DNA of 64,000 nucleotides from contig CM000691.1 in NCBI GenBank assembly GCA_000149225.2, positions 248,001 to 312,000 of the forward strand, given 5' to 3'. Source of the DNA: Lachancea kluyveri NRRL Y-12651 (Eukaryota > Ascomycota > Saccharomycetes > Saccharomycetales > Saccharomycetaceae). Each line of letters opens with the position of its first letter. Position 1 is the first letter of the stretch. Made by a program: the position numbers and the translations under genes. This document shows positions 56,782 to 64,000 of this stretch, one piece after another. The notes beneath the pieces are model-generated. The model was not told the DNA's origin. It made no database searches and saw nothing but the letters and a program-made list of their open reading frames with translations.

Positions 56782-59700
56782 ATGGCTATCATCAAGAGAG
56801 GCGCTCGTAACAAATCAGCCCAACAGCCGACAAAGAGGTCTGACGGTGGCAAAGCTAATATCAAGAAAGCCACATTTGAATCGTCAAAAAAGAAGGAAAT
56901 CGGTGTTTCAGATCTAACCTTATTATCCAAAATTTCTGATGAGTCGATTAATGAAAATTTGAAGAAAAGATTTCAAAATGGTACGATCTACACATACATT
57001 GGCCATGTGTTGATCTCAGTGAATCCATTTAGAGACTTGGGAATTTACACAGACCAAGTATTAGAGAGCTATAAAGGCAAAAATAGATTAGAAGTTCCTC
57101 CCCACGTCTTTGCTATTGCCGAAGCCATGTATTACAACTTGAAGGCATACAATGAAAACCAATGTGTTATTATTTCCGGTGAATCTGGTGCAGGTAAGAC
57201 TGAAGCTGCAAAGAGAATTATGCAGTACATTGCAGCAGCATCATCGACACATTCTGAGTCTATTGGGAAAATTAAAGATATGGTTTTGGCAACAAATCCA
57301 TTATTAGAATCTTTTGGCTGTGCGAAAACCTTGAGAAATAATAACTCTTCAAGACATGGTAAATATTTGGAAATCAGGTTCAACTCCCGATTTGAACCTT
57401 GTGCTGGTAACATTACCAATTATCTATTAGAAAAACAAAGAGTAGTCGGGCAAATTCAAAATGAAAGAAACTTCCATATTTTCTACCAATTCACTAAAGG
57501 TGCGAGTGAAAGTTATAGACAATTATTCGGTGTACAGTTACCAGAACAATACATTTATACATCTGCTTCTGGCTGTACTTCTGTGGATACAATTGATGAT
57601 ACAAAAGACTACCAAGAAACCCTTAAGGCAATGCAAGTTATTGGTCTTTCTCAAGAAGAGCAGGATCAAATTTTTAGATTGTTGGCAACCATTCTATGGA
57701 TAGGTAATATATCTTTTACTGAGGACGAAGAAGGAAATGCTCAAGTAAGGGACACCAGCGTCACAGATTTTGTTGCTTATTTATTACAAGTGGACTCTCA
57801 ATTGTTGATAAAGTGTCTTGTGGAAAGAGTCATGGAAACTTCCCATGGTATGAGGAGAGGTTCTGTTTATCACGTCCCATTGAATATCGTTCAAGCAACA
57901 GCTGTCAAAGATGCGTTAGCAAAAGCTATTTATAACAACCTGTTTGAGTGGATTGTTGATAGAGTTAATGTATCTCTACAGGCATATCCTGGTGCTGATA
58001 AATCCATTGGTATCTTGGATATCTACGGTTTTGAAATTTTCGATCATAACTCTTTTGAACAGATCTGTATCAATTACGTTAATGAAAAGCTACAGCAGAT
58101 CTTTATTCAATTGACTTTGAAGTCGGAACAAGAAGAATACGCTAGAGAGCAAATCCAATGGACCCCAATCAAGTATTTTGACAATAAGGTTGTCTGTGAG
58201 TTGATTGAAGCCAAAAGACCACCTGGTATATTTGCTGCATTAAATGACTCGGTGGCAACTGCACACGCCGATTCAAGCGCTGCCGATCAAGCGTTCGCTC
58301 AGCGTTTGAACCTATTTACATCAAACGCTCATTTTGAACTAAGATCTTCCAAATTCATCATCAAACACTACGCAGGTGACGTCACATATGATATATTAGG
58401 TATGACAGACAAGAATAAAGATCTGTTACAAAAAGACCTGGTGGAACTAGTCGGAACCAGTTCAAACACCTTTTTGTCGGCTATTTTCCCCGACACAGTC
58501 GACAAGGGCTCTAAAAGAAGACCACCAACGGCAGGTGACAAGATTATCACGAGCGCTAACGAGTTGGTAGACACTTTATCAAAAGCATCTCCCTCTTACA
58601 TTAGAACCATCAAGCCTAATCAAACCAAGTCGCCTAACGATTACGATGATCACCAAGTTTTACACCAAGTGAAGTATTTGGGTTTGCAAGAAAACGTCCG
58701 TATCAGAAGAGCGGGGTTTGCCTACAGACAAACGTTTGAAAAGTTTGTTGAAAGATTCTATCTACTATCCCCCAAGTGTTCTTATGCGGGTGATTATACT
58801 TGGCAAGGTGAAACATTGGAGGCCGTTAGACATATTCTAAGTGATGCGTCTATACCAACCACGGAGTACCAGTTGGGTGTAAGCAAAGTATTCATCAAGA
58901 CGCCAGAGACCTTGTTTGCTTTGGAGCACATGAGAGACAGGTATTGGTATAACATGGCTGCTAGAATCCAGCGCGCTTGGAGGAGATTTTTACAAAGAAG
59001 AATTGATGCCGCTGCTAGAATTCAACGTGCTATCAGAGAAAAGAAGGGTGGGAATAAATACGAACAGCTTCGTGATTATGGTACCAAATTACTGGGAGGC
59101 AGAAAAGAGAGAAGGTCCATGTCTTTACTTGGCTACAGAGCATTTATGGGGGACTACTTATCTTGTAATGAGTCTAAATCCAAAGGTGCCTACATTAAAA
59201 GGCAGGCTGGTATATCAGAAAAGGCAATCTTTTCTATCCATGGGGAAGCGCTACATTCTAAATTTGGTAGGTCTGCTCAAAGGTTAAAGAAAACCTTTAT
59301 TTTGACTTCAAAAGCTTTATACATTATCGGCCAGACCATGGTCAATAACCAAGTTTCGTACACCGTGGACTATAACATTGATGTTAATATAATTCAAAGT
59401 ATCAGTTTAACCAACTTACAGGATGATTGGATTGGTATCAACATCCCTCAATCAACTCAACCCGACCCCTTCGTCAATACTTATTTTAAAACAGAGTTGA
59501 TTACTCACTTGAAAAAACTAAACAATAGAATTGACGTTAAGGTCGGCCCCACCATTGGTTACCAAAAGAAACCGGGTAAGTTGCATAGTGTAAAGTCTCA
59601 GGTAAGCGAAGCTGCTCCAAAATATGGCGATATATACAAATCTAGCACTATATCCGTGCGTCGTGGCCACCCAGCTTCCTCAAGATCCAATCCTAAACCT

Positions 59701-60561
59701 AAGAGGAAGAGCTCTGCAGGAGGCTACGCCACTTCTGGTGGCAGCAGCTATACGACTACAACAGTAACAAACACGGCAATGGGATCTCACCAGCAGACTG
59801 CTCAGCGTGTGGAACCGCAAAGACCAGTCGTGCCTCAGCATCGTACTCAGAAGAAGCCTGTTCCTCCACCACCAGTAAAAAGACAGCAACCACAGCCGCA
59901 ACCACAGTTACAGACCCAACAAAAACCATCTGCGGTTGCAATGGCTGCATCTGCTGCCCAAGTGGCTTACCATCCAAGCCAAAATAGTCAACAAGCACGC
60001 CACCAACAAAACGCTCAGCAACTACAACAGGCACAACAAGTGCAACAAGTGCAACAAGCACAACAAGCACAACAGACACAACAGCAAACACCTAGTCAAA
60101 ACACAAATCCCACTGTTGTTCCCCAAAAGAAAGCCGCCCCTCCTCCCCCTCCACCTCCACCACCAGCGGCAAAACCAGCAGAGCCAATGTATGAGGCTGC
60201 TTACGAATTCGTTGGTACTGGATCCCCATCAGAGCTACCATTAAAGAAAGGTGACGTCGTTTATATTTCGAGAAATGAGGCAAGTGGGTGGTCTTTGGCC
60301 AAAACACTCGATGGGTCCAAAGAAGGTTGGGTTCCAACTGCTTATATGTCTGAATGCAAGAAGTCTGCCCCAGTAGCACCAGCAGCATCAACCCCTGTTG
60401 TCGAATCAACACCATCTCTAGTTACAGATACTACTTCTGCTTCGTCAGCTGTTCCAAATGCTGGATTTTCTGATGGACTAGCTTCCGCTTTAGCCGCTAG
60501 AGCAAATAAAATGCGTCTAGATAGCGATGAAGAAGAAACAGGCGAGGAAGATGACTGGTAG
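56782..60561 (+). CDS. MYO5: Class I myosin (Myo3/Myo5 type)
   Basis: The 1259-residue protein (1272 and 1219 in the S. cerevisiae pair) has P-loop GESGAGKT at 133-140, switch [17 protein letters not shown], and a TEDS-rule Ser361 in MRRGSVYHV, the site of PAK (Ste20/Cla4) phosphorylation. Two IQ motifs lie at about 725-765 ([23 protein letters not shown]). The basic TH1 lipid-binding tail covers about 770-960, followed by a Gln/Pro-rich stretch, an SH3 domain at about 1135-1195 ([20 protein letters not shown]) and an acidic Arp2/3-activating tail ending EETGEEDDW. It drives actin assembly at endocytic patches. The single gene stands for YKL129C and YMR109W. Confidence 0.97.
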   Translation: MAIIKRGARNKSAQQPTKRSDGGKANIKKATFESSKKKEIGVSDLTLLSKISDESINENLKKRFQNGTIYTYIGHVLISVNPFRDLGIYTDQVLESYKGKNRLEVPPHVFAIAEAMYYNLKAYNENQCVIISGESGAGKTEAAKRIMQYIAAASSTHSESIGKIKDMVLATNPLLESFGCAKTLRNNNSSRHGKYLEIRFNSRFEPCAGNITNYLLEKQRVVGQIQNERNFHIFYQFTKGASESYRQLFGVQLPEQYIYTSASGCTSVDTIDDTKDYQETLKAMQVIGLSQEEQDQIFRLLATILWIGNISFTEDEEGNAQVRDTSVTDFVAYLLQVDSQLLIKCLVERVMETSHGMRRGSVYHVPLNIVQATAVKDALAKAIYNNLFEWIVDRVNVSLQAYPGADKSIGILDIYGFEIFDHNSFEQICINYVNEKLQQIFIQLTLKSEQEEYAREQIQWTPIKYFDNKVVCELIEAKRPPGIFAALNDSVATAHADSSAADQAFAQRLNLFTSNAHFELRSSKFIIKHYAGDVTYDILGMTDKNKDLLQKDLVELVGTSSNTFLSAIFPDTVDKGSKRRPPTAGDKIITSANELVDTLSKASPSYIRTIKPNQTKSPNDYDDHQVLHQVKYLGLQENVRIRRAGFAYRQTFEKFVERFYLLSPKCSYAGDYTWQGETLEAVRHILSDASIPTTEYQLGVSKVFIKTPETLFALEHMRDRYWYNMAARIQRAWRRFLQRRIDAAARIQRAIREKKGGNKYEQLRDYGTKLLGGRKERRSMSLLGYRAFMGDYLSCNESKSKGAYIKRQAGISEKAIFSIHGEALHSKFGRSAQRLKKTFILTSKALYIIGQTMVNNQVSYTVDYNIDVNIIQSISLTNLQDDWIGINIPQSTQPDPFVNTYFKTELITHLKKLNNRIDVKVGPTIGYQKKPGKLHSVKSQVSEAAPKYGDIYKSSTISVRRGHPASSRSNPKPKRKSSAGGYATSGGSSYTTTTVTNTAMGSHQQTAQRVEPQRPVVPQHRTQKKPVPPPPVKRQQPQPQPQLQTQQKPSAVAMAASAAQVAYHPSQNSQQARHQQNAQQLQQAQQVQQVQQAQQAQQTQQQTPSQNTNPTVVPQKKAAPPPPPPPPPAAKPAEPMYEAAYEFVGTGSPSELPLKKGDVVYISRNEASGWSLAKTLDGSKEGWVPTAYMSECKKSAPVAPAASTPVVESTPSLVTDTTSASSAVPNAGFSDGLASALAARANKMRLDSDEEETGEEDDW

Positions 60562-60702
60562 ATTTGTCTAAATCTATGTAGCATACATACAATCTCATAG
60601 TATCTTTTCAAAAAAAAAAAAAGCGTTTTAAGAAAAAGTTTCTCGATCGAAGCCTTGAATGTTAAACACTGGGAGTTAGATAACAAAGATTACATGTTGC
60701 AA

Positions 60703-62283
60703 TCACGCTTGCCTTTCATAATATACCTTACCAGCAACACTAACCAAGACACCTAGAACAGCAAAAAATAAAGAATCTTTGATAGTCCATGCTTTGCTAC
60801 CATTCCTATTAAACCAAGGTTTATTTTCCATGGCCAACTTTGCAATCTTGGTCTTCTGCGAAGTAAATGGTGCATATCTGACACTTAAAAGAAAATCAAC
60901 CCAGTATGGTTGCCTCATAACAGTTCTCTCATGGGTAAAAGCACTAAAACTCCACTTTCCATGGTAATTACCATAACCAGAGCTACCGATACCACCGAAT
61001 GGTGCATTAGCAATAGCCACATGAATCACAGTGTCCCCTATAACACAGCCACCGGATCTAATACGGTATAAGATGTGATCAATTTCAGCGTTGTCATCAG
61101 AAAAGATATATTGTACTAACGGCGTATCATGCGTTGCTACCACCTTATCGATAGCAGCATCTAAATCTTTATACTTGATAATTGGTAGGAGAGGAGAAAA
61201 GTTCTCCTCTTTAATTAGCACATCATCCCAATCCACATCATAAACTAACGTTGGAGGGATACAGAGATTACCTAGATTATCAACGTCAGAGGCAGAGGTA
61301 AATTTTTCACCTTTGGTAGAGCTTAACTTACTCATAGCGCCTTCATACGCCCTGCGGTGAATCATATGAGTATAGTCAACGTCATGATTAATTTCGGGCC
61401 ACAATTCTTTAAGAAGCGACTTACCAACGCTTATAACGTCATCGTACACCGATTCATGGGCCAGAATATAGTCTGCAGCCACACAGATTTGGCCCGAATT
61501 GCCAAATGCGCCAAACAAAACCCTCTTCAAAGCAGCGCGTAAGTGGCTGGGTTTGAGATTTTCTGTAATAAATACTGGTGATTTGCCGCCAAGTTCCAAA
61601 GTGCATGGCGTAAGGCTCTTAGCAGCTTCTTGGGCGACAATAGTGCCAACATGGGTAGAACCAGTATAAAATATCTTGTCGAATTGCCCGGATTTCAATA
61701 GCCTATTGACTTGTGGTATTTCACCTTGGACTACTTTAATAGAACCTGGCTCAAGGGCCTTGAGTAGAATCGTTTCCATAAGCTCTGAAATGTGGGGTGT
61801 TAACTCTGAAGGCTTGAATACAATCGAATTGCCACCAGCCAAGGCACCCGCAATTGGATCAAGTGAGAGAAGAAGTGGAAAGTTAAATGGAGAAATGATT
61901 AAAACAGTCCCTAGTGCAATCTTTTCAATTTCGATATGACTAAACTTTGAAGTGATGAAAGGATCCCTAACTTTGGTTGGTTTCATCCATTGGGGTAAAT
62001 TTTTAATGATATAAAGGATGTTATTCAAAAGAGGAACGAGTTCCAAGATTATGGACTCGTGCTTTGATCTGTGAAAGTCCTTACATAAGGCTTCTGTTAT
62101 CTGTTGCTCGTGGTCTTTGATTTCGAAATACAAATTCCTCAACTGGAGCAAACGGAACTGTAAATCTTTTTGCAAGGGTTTACTAGAATGTGCCAATTCA
62201 AACTGTCTCTTGCGGTAAAACTCTTTTGCAGTCGCAATGTGGTTATCAATCTGATCTGTGGGAGTATACTGTAGTGTGCTCAT
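60703..62283 (-). CDS. HFD1: Hfd1, fatty aldehyde dehydrogenase
   Basis: The 526-residue protein (532 in S. cerevisiae) belongs to the class 3 ALDH family: SPFNFPLLLSLDPIAGALAG, FYTGSTHVGTIVAQEAAKSL, ELGGKSPVF, and the nucleophile Cys267 in FGNSGQICVAADYIL. A C-terminal hydrophobic anchor (LFFAVLGVLVSVAGKVYY) suits tail-anchoring to mitochondrial outer membrane or lipid droplets. Hfd1 oxidises hexadecenal from sphingolipid breakdown and 4-hydroxybenzaldehyde for coenzyme Q. It corresponds to YMR110C and is divergent from SHE2. Confidence 0.96.
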   Translation of the reverse strand: MSTLQYTPTDQIDNHIATAKEFYRKRQFELAHSSKPLQKDLQFRLLQLRNLYFEIKDHEQQITEALCKDFHRSKHESIILELVPLLNNILYIIKNLPQWMKPTKVRDPFITSKFSHIEIEKIALGTVLIISPFNFPLLLSLDPIAGALAGGNSIVFKPSELTPHISELMETILLKALEPGSIKVVQGEIPQVNRLLKSGQFDKIFYTGSTHVGTIVAQEAAKSLTPCTLELGGKSPVFITENLKPSHLRAALKRVLFGAFGNSGQICVAADYILAHESVYDDVISVGKSLLKELWPEINHDVDYTHMIHRRAYEGAMSKLSSTKGEKFTSASDVDNLGNLCIPPTLVYDVDWDDVLIKEENFSPLLPIIKYKDLDAAIDKVVATHDTPLVQYIFSDDNAEIDHILYRIRSGGCVIGDTVIHVAIANAPFGGIGSSGYGNYHGKWSFSAFTHERTVMRQPYWVDFLLSVRYAPFTSQKTKIAKLAMENKPWFNRNGSKAWTIKDSLFFAVLGVLVSVAGKVYYERQA

Positions 62284-62488
62284 GTTTTGTCAGTTTATGT
62301 CTCGTTAATTTATGTCTCGTTAGTTTGTGGTGGATTCCTTCCCTTAAGAAGGGGGGGGGCCGCCTAGGAACAGAAAAATAATGTTTCAAAATAGTTTATG
62401 AAATTTGATGGCCGAAAGGACGAACCCAAGCTCTCAACAAAAGCACAACCACAGCATCGTGAAAGAGCTAAAAAAACAAAAAAACAAC

Positions 62489-63181
62489 ATGGAGGGATTG
62501 AAAATGAACGAGTCATTAGCTAAGTCACTACAGGTCATAGCACAGACGCATTCCAACTACATTTCCAGCTATATCGACCTGTTGAACAAGTATATCGGAT
62601 ACCAGCGTCGTGTTTCAACTTTAAGATTCGAAAGAAGTACTTTGATAAAGTATGTTAAGAAACTGAGATTTTTCAACGAATACCTTTTCGAGCTGGAATT
62701 GGAAAAAAGTGGCTCCTTGCGTGAAACAATTGCGCCATTAGCATCGTTCTTGGTCAGGTATTTAGAGCTAGTGGATATTTTAAATTACTACTTGACACAA
62801 TCTCTGAAGAACGAAATAATTTCCAAGACCTTAAATGAGCGTTTGGTGTTAAGTAACGAATGCATTGCACTTATTGACGATACGTACCGCCATTTCGTGA
62901 AGTTCACACAGTGGATGGTCGAATCACTAGAAATGACACAACAAGATCTGCAAATTGAGGTGGTACAGTTTGCACGTAGATGTGCCACTGAAGATGGAAT
63001 CAATGTGGAAGAAAGTGATGATATACTTTTGCAAGAGGTTGCAGTGGTATCCGATGAGGAAGAATATCAACATTTGCTTGAAGAGTGGAGCCACCTTCTA
63101 ATGGAGAAATATTTGATTTTACACAAAAGCTATGATGACACTGTGAGCCATTGGCATGAAGTCTTTGATACCCGTAGATAA
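62489..63181 (+). CDS. SHE2: She2, RNA-binding protein for mRNA localisation
   Basis: I choose the ATG at 62489 (MEGLKMNESLAKSLQVIAQT), giving 230 residues against 246 in S. cerevisiae. The frame is also open from an ATG at 62408, which would add 27 mostly Lys/Asn/Gln residues. Conserved blocks are SSYIDLLNKYI, VSTLRFERSTLIKYVKKLRF, LLNYYLTQSL-type LNYYLTQSLKNEIISKTLNE, and DDTYRHFVKFTQWMVESLEM. She2 binds zipcode elements (such as in ASH1 mRNA) and links them to She3-Myo4 for transport to the bud. It corresponds to YKL130C and is the last chromosome-XI-type gene here. Confidence 0.93.
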   Translation: MEGLKMNESLAKSLQVIAQTHSNYISSYIDLLNKYIGYQRRVSTLRFERSTLIKYVKKLRFFNEYLFELELEKSGSLRETIAPLASFLVRYLELVDILNYYLTQSLKNEIISKTLNERLVLSNECIALIDDTYRHFVKFTQWMVESLEMTQQDLQIEVVQFARRCATEDGINVEESDDILLQEVAVVSDEEEYQHLLEEWSHLLMEKYLILHKSYDDTVSHWHEVFDTRR

Positions 63182-63207
63182 ATAGCTATATGTAGGCTTT
63201 CTTTCCT

Positions 63208-64000
63208 TTAAGTTTCATGTGGCCTCGAGGCTTCCATACGTTCGCGGGTTAATAATTGCCTTCTAGTCTTACCCACATGCTTTAAAGTGAGGGAGTAGTC
63301 TTCCAATTGATCCATGTTCTTGGAGAAGTACATGTATAATTGGTTCAAAGTCATGCGAACGTGCTTGCCATTGAAAGAATTGTTGCCCAATCGCACGTTT
63401 TCTACCACTTTTATGGCCATTTTCCTGGTGAGATCTTGGGGTAAGTTGTAGCGTTGTGGATTCTCTGCAACATCGTTGATTTTATTGACTATAGCCATCC
63501 TTTTTGCAAAGAAACAACGCTCTCCAGGTGATTTTCTCCAGGTAGCACCATATCGACGTTCCAATGAAAGTACAGAGGGCTTGCCACGCAAGCCTTCAAA
63601 GTATTCGCGCGCCACATCTGTGACAGTTTGGATGGCCCTGTTTAGACGGTATTCAGGAGCGTCTCCATCCACACTGCCATGTTCAGGATCTTCCTCGGTA
63701 TCGTGCTGATTCGCATGTAGTATACGATGATTATGGTCGTCTTGTTCTTCTACCTTGACTGGATGCAAAGTGCTGGCATCTCGCTGGAATTGCCTTCTAT
63801 GGTTCTCTCTAAGAGATTGTAAATTTTCCGGGAGTAGTAGTGACTCACTAATATGGTCTGCTTCCTGCTGTGATACATTTTCGTTGCTGTGGTCGAGGAA
63901 CCTTACTCTATCACCGGTCATAACTCCGACCACTTCCTTGAACACCTCTTTCATTGCAGTAACCTCCTTACAGCACCTGTCAACATCACGAAAACCGCGT
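63208..64000 (-). CDS. EUC1: Euc1-type GCR1_C-domain transcription factor, partial
   Basis: The C-terminal 248 residues lie between 63208 and an internal ATG at 63954. The frame stays open upstream to the window edge (RFRDVDRCCKEVTAMKEVFK), so the gene starts outside the window (S. cerevisiae YMR111C is 462 aa). The C-terminal half is a GCR1_C DNA-binding domain: REYFEGLRGKPSVLSLERRY, GATWRKSPGERCFFAKRMAI and VENVRLGNNSFNGKHVRMTL. Euc1 marks sites of Slx5/Slx8-dependent ubiquitin hotspots on chromatin. Assignment combines the domain with position next to HFD1; it converges on SHE2 with a 26-bp gap. Confidence 0.85.
   Translation of the reverse strand, partial: RGFRDVDRCCKEVTAMKEVFKEVVGVMTGDRVRFLDHSNENVSQQEADHISESLLLPENLQSLRENHRRQFQRDASTLHPVKVEEQDDHNHRILHANQHDTEEDPEHGSVDGDAPEYRLNRAIQTVTDVAREYFEGLRGKPSVLSLERRYGATWRKSPGERCFFAKRMAIVNKINDVAENPQRYNLPQDLTRKMAIKVVENVRLGNNSFNGKHVRMTLNQLYMYFSKNMDQLEDYSLTLKHVGKTRRQLLTRERMEASRPHET

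Overview
This window is nuclear DNA of a budding yeast of the Saccharomycetaceae. Almost every gene is a compact, mostly intronless ORF that I recognise by protein similarity to a named Saccharomyces cerevisiae gene. The gene order is the strongest clue to the type of organism. Reading left to right, genes from two S. cerevisiae blocks (chromosome XIII, YMR091 to YMR111, and chromosome XI, YKL108 to YKL130) are interleaved like a zip, and nearly all have the expected orientation. The families that S. cerevisiae keeps as duplicated pairs in these blocks (YPK1/YPK2, PGM1/PGM2, MYO3/MYO5, DGR2/LAF1) occur once each. That is the pattern of a lineage that split off before the whole-genome duplication (the Zygosaccharomyces/Torulaspora/Lachancea/Kluyveromyces side). 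I cannot name the species from sequence alone.

Layout. 1-8.4 kb: 5' end of a probable mitochondrial protein (YTA12 by position), NPL6, a 1.36-kb gap, AIP1, UTP15, SLD2. 8.4-14 kb: kinetochore gene CTF13, the divergent vitamin B6 pair SNO1/SNZ1, and HAP4. 14-24 kb: MTG1, KTI12, ATP25, ABF1, RAD27, APN1. 24-31 kb: PRR1, the YMR099C-type hexose-6-phosphate epimerase, SBA1, tRNA-Ala(AGC), MUB1. 31-41 kb: VPH2, SRT1, OAC1, a DGR2/LAF1-type WD40 protein, SRP21, SSH4. 41-51 kb: RRN3 (with a spliceosomal intron), YPK1/2, PGM1/2, YKU80, tRNA-Lys(CUU). 51-64 kb: SPG4, PMU1, ILV2, MYO3/5, HFD1, SHE2, and the 3' part of EUC1.

The genes are ordinary cellular functions rather than one system, but several promoters carry clear regulatory sites that fit known circuits. 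These include a Gcn4 site between SNO1 and SNZ1 and another before ILV2, a Leu3-type site before OAC1, a four-unit heat shock element before SBA1, RRPE plus PAC before UTP15, an MCB before RAD27, STREs before PGM, and Rpn4-type PACE sites before MUB1 and the YTA12-like gene. The most notable observations are the RRN3 intron, a natural serine in ILV2 at a well-known herbicide-site position, a leucine-zipper-like segment in HAP4, two convergent gene pairs whose stop codons share one palindrome, and a PACE site just upstream of MUB1. I see no CRISPR array, intact transposon, centromere or telomere, and no exotic novel system.
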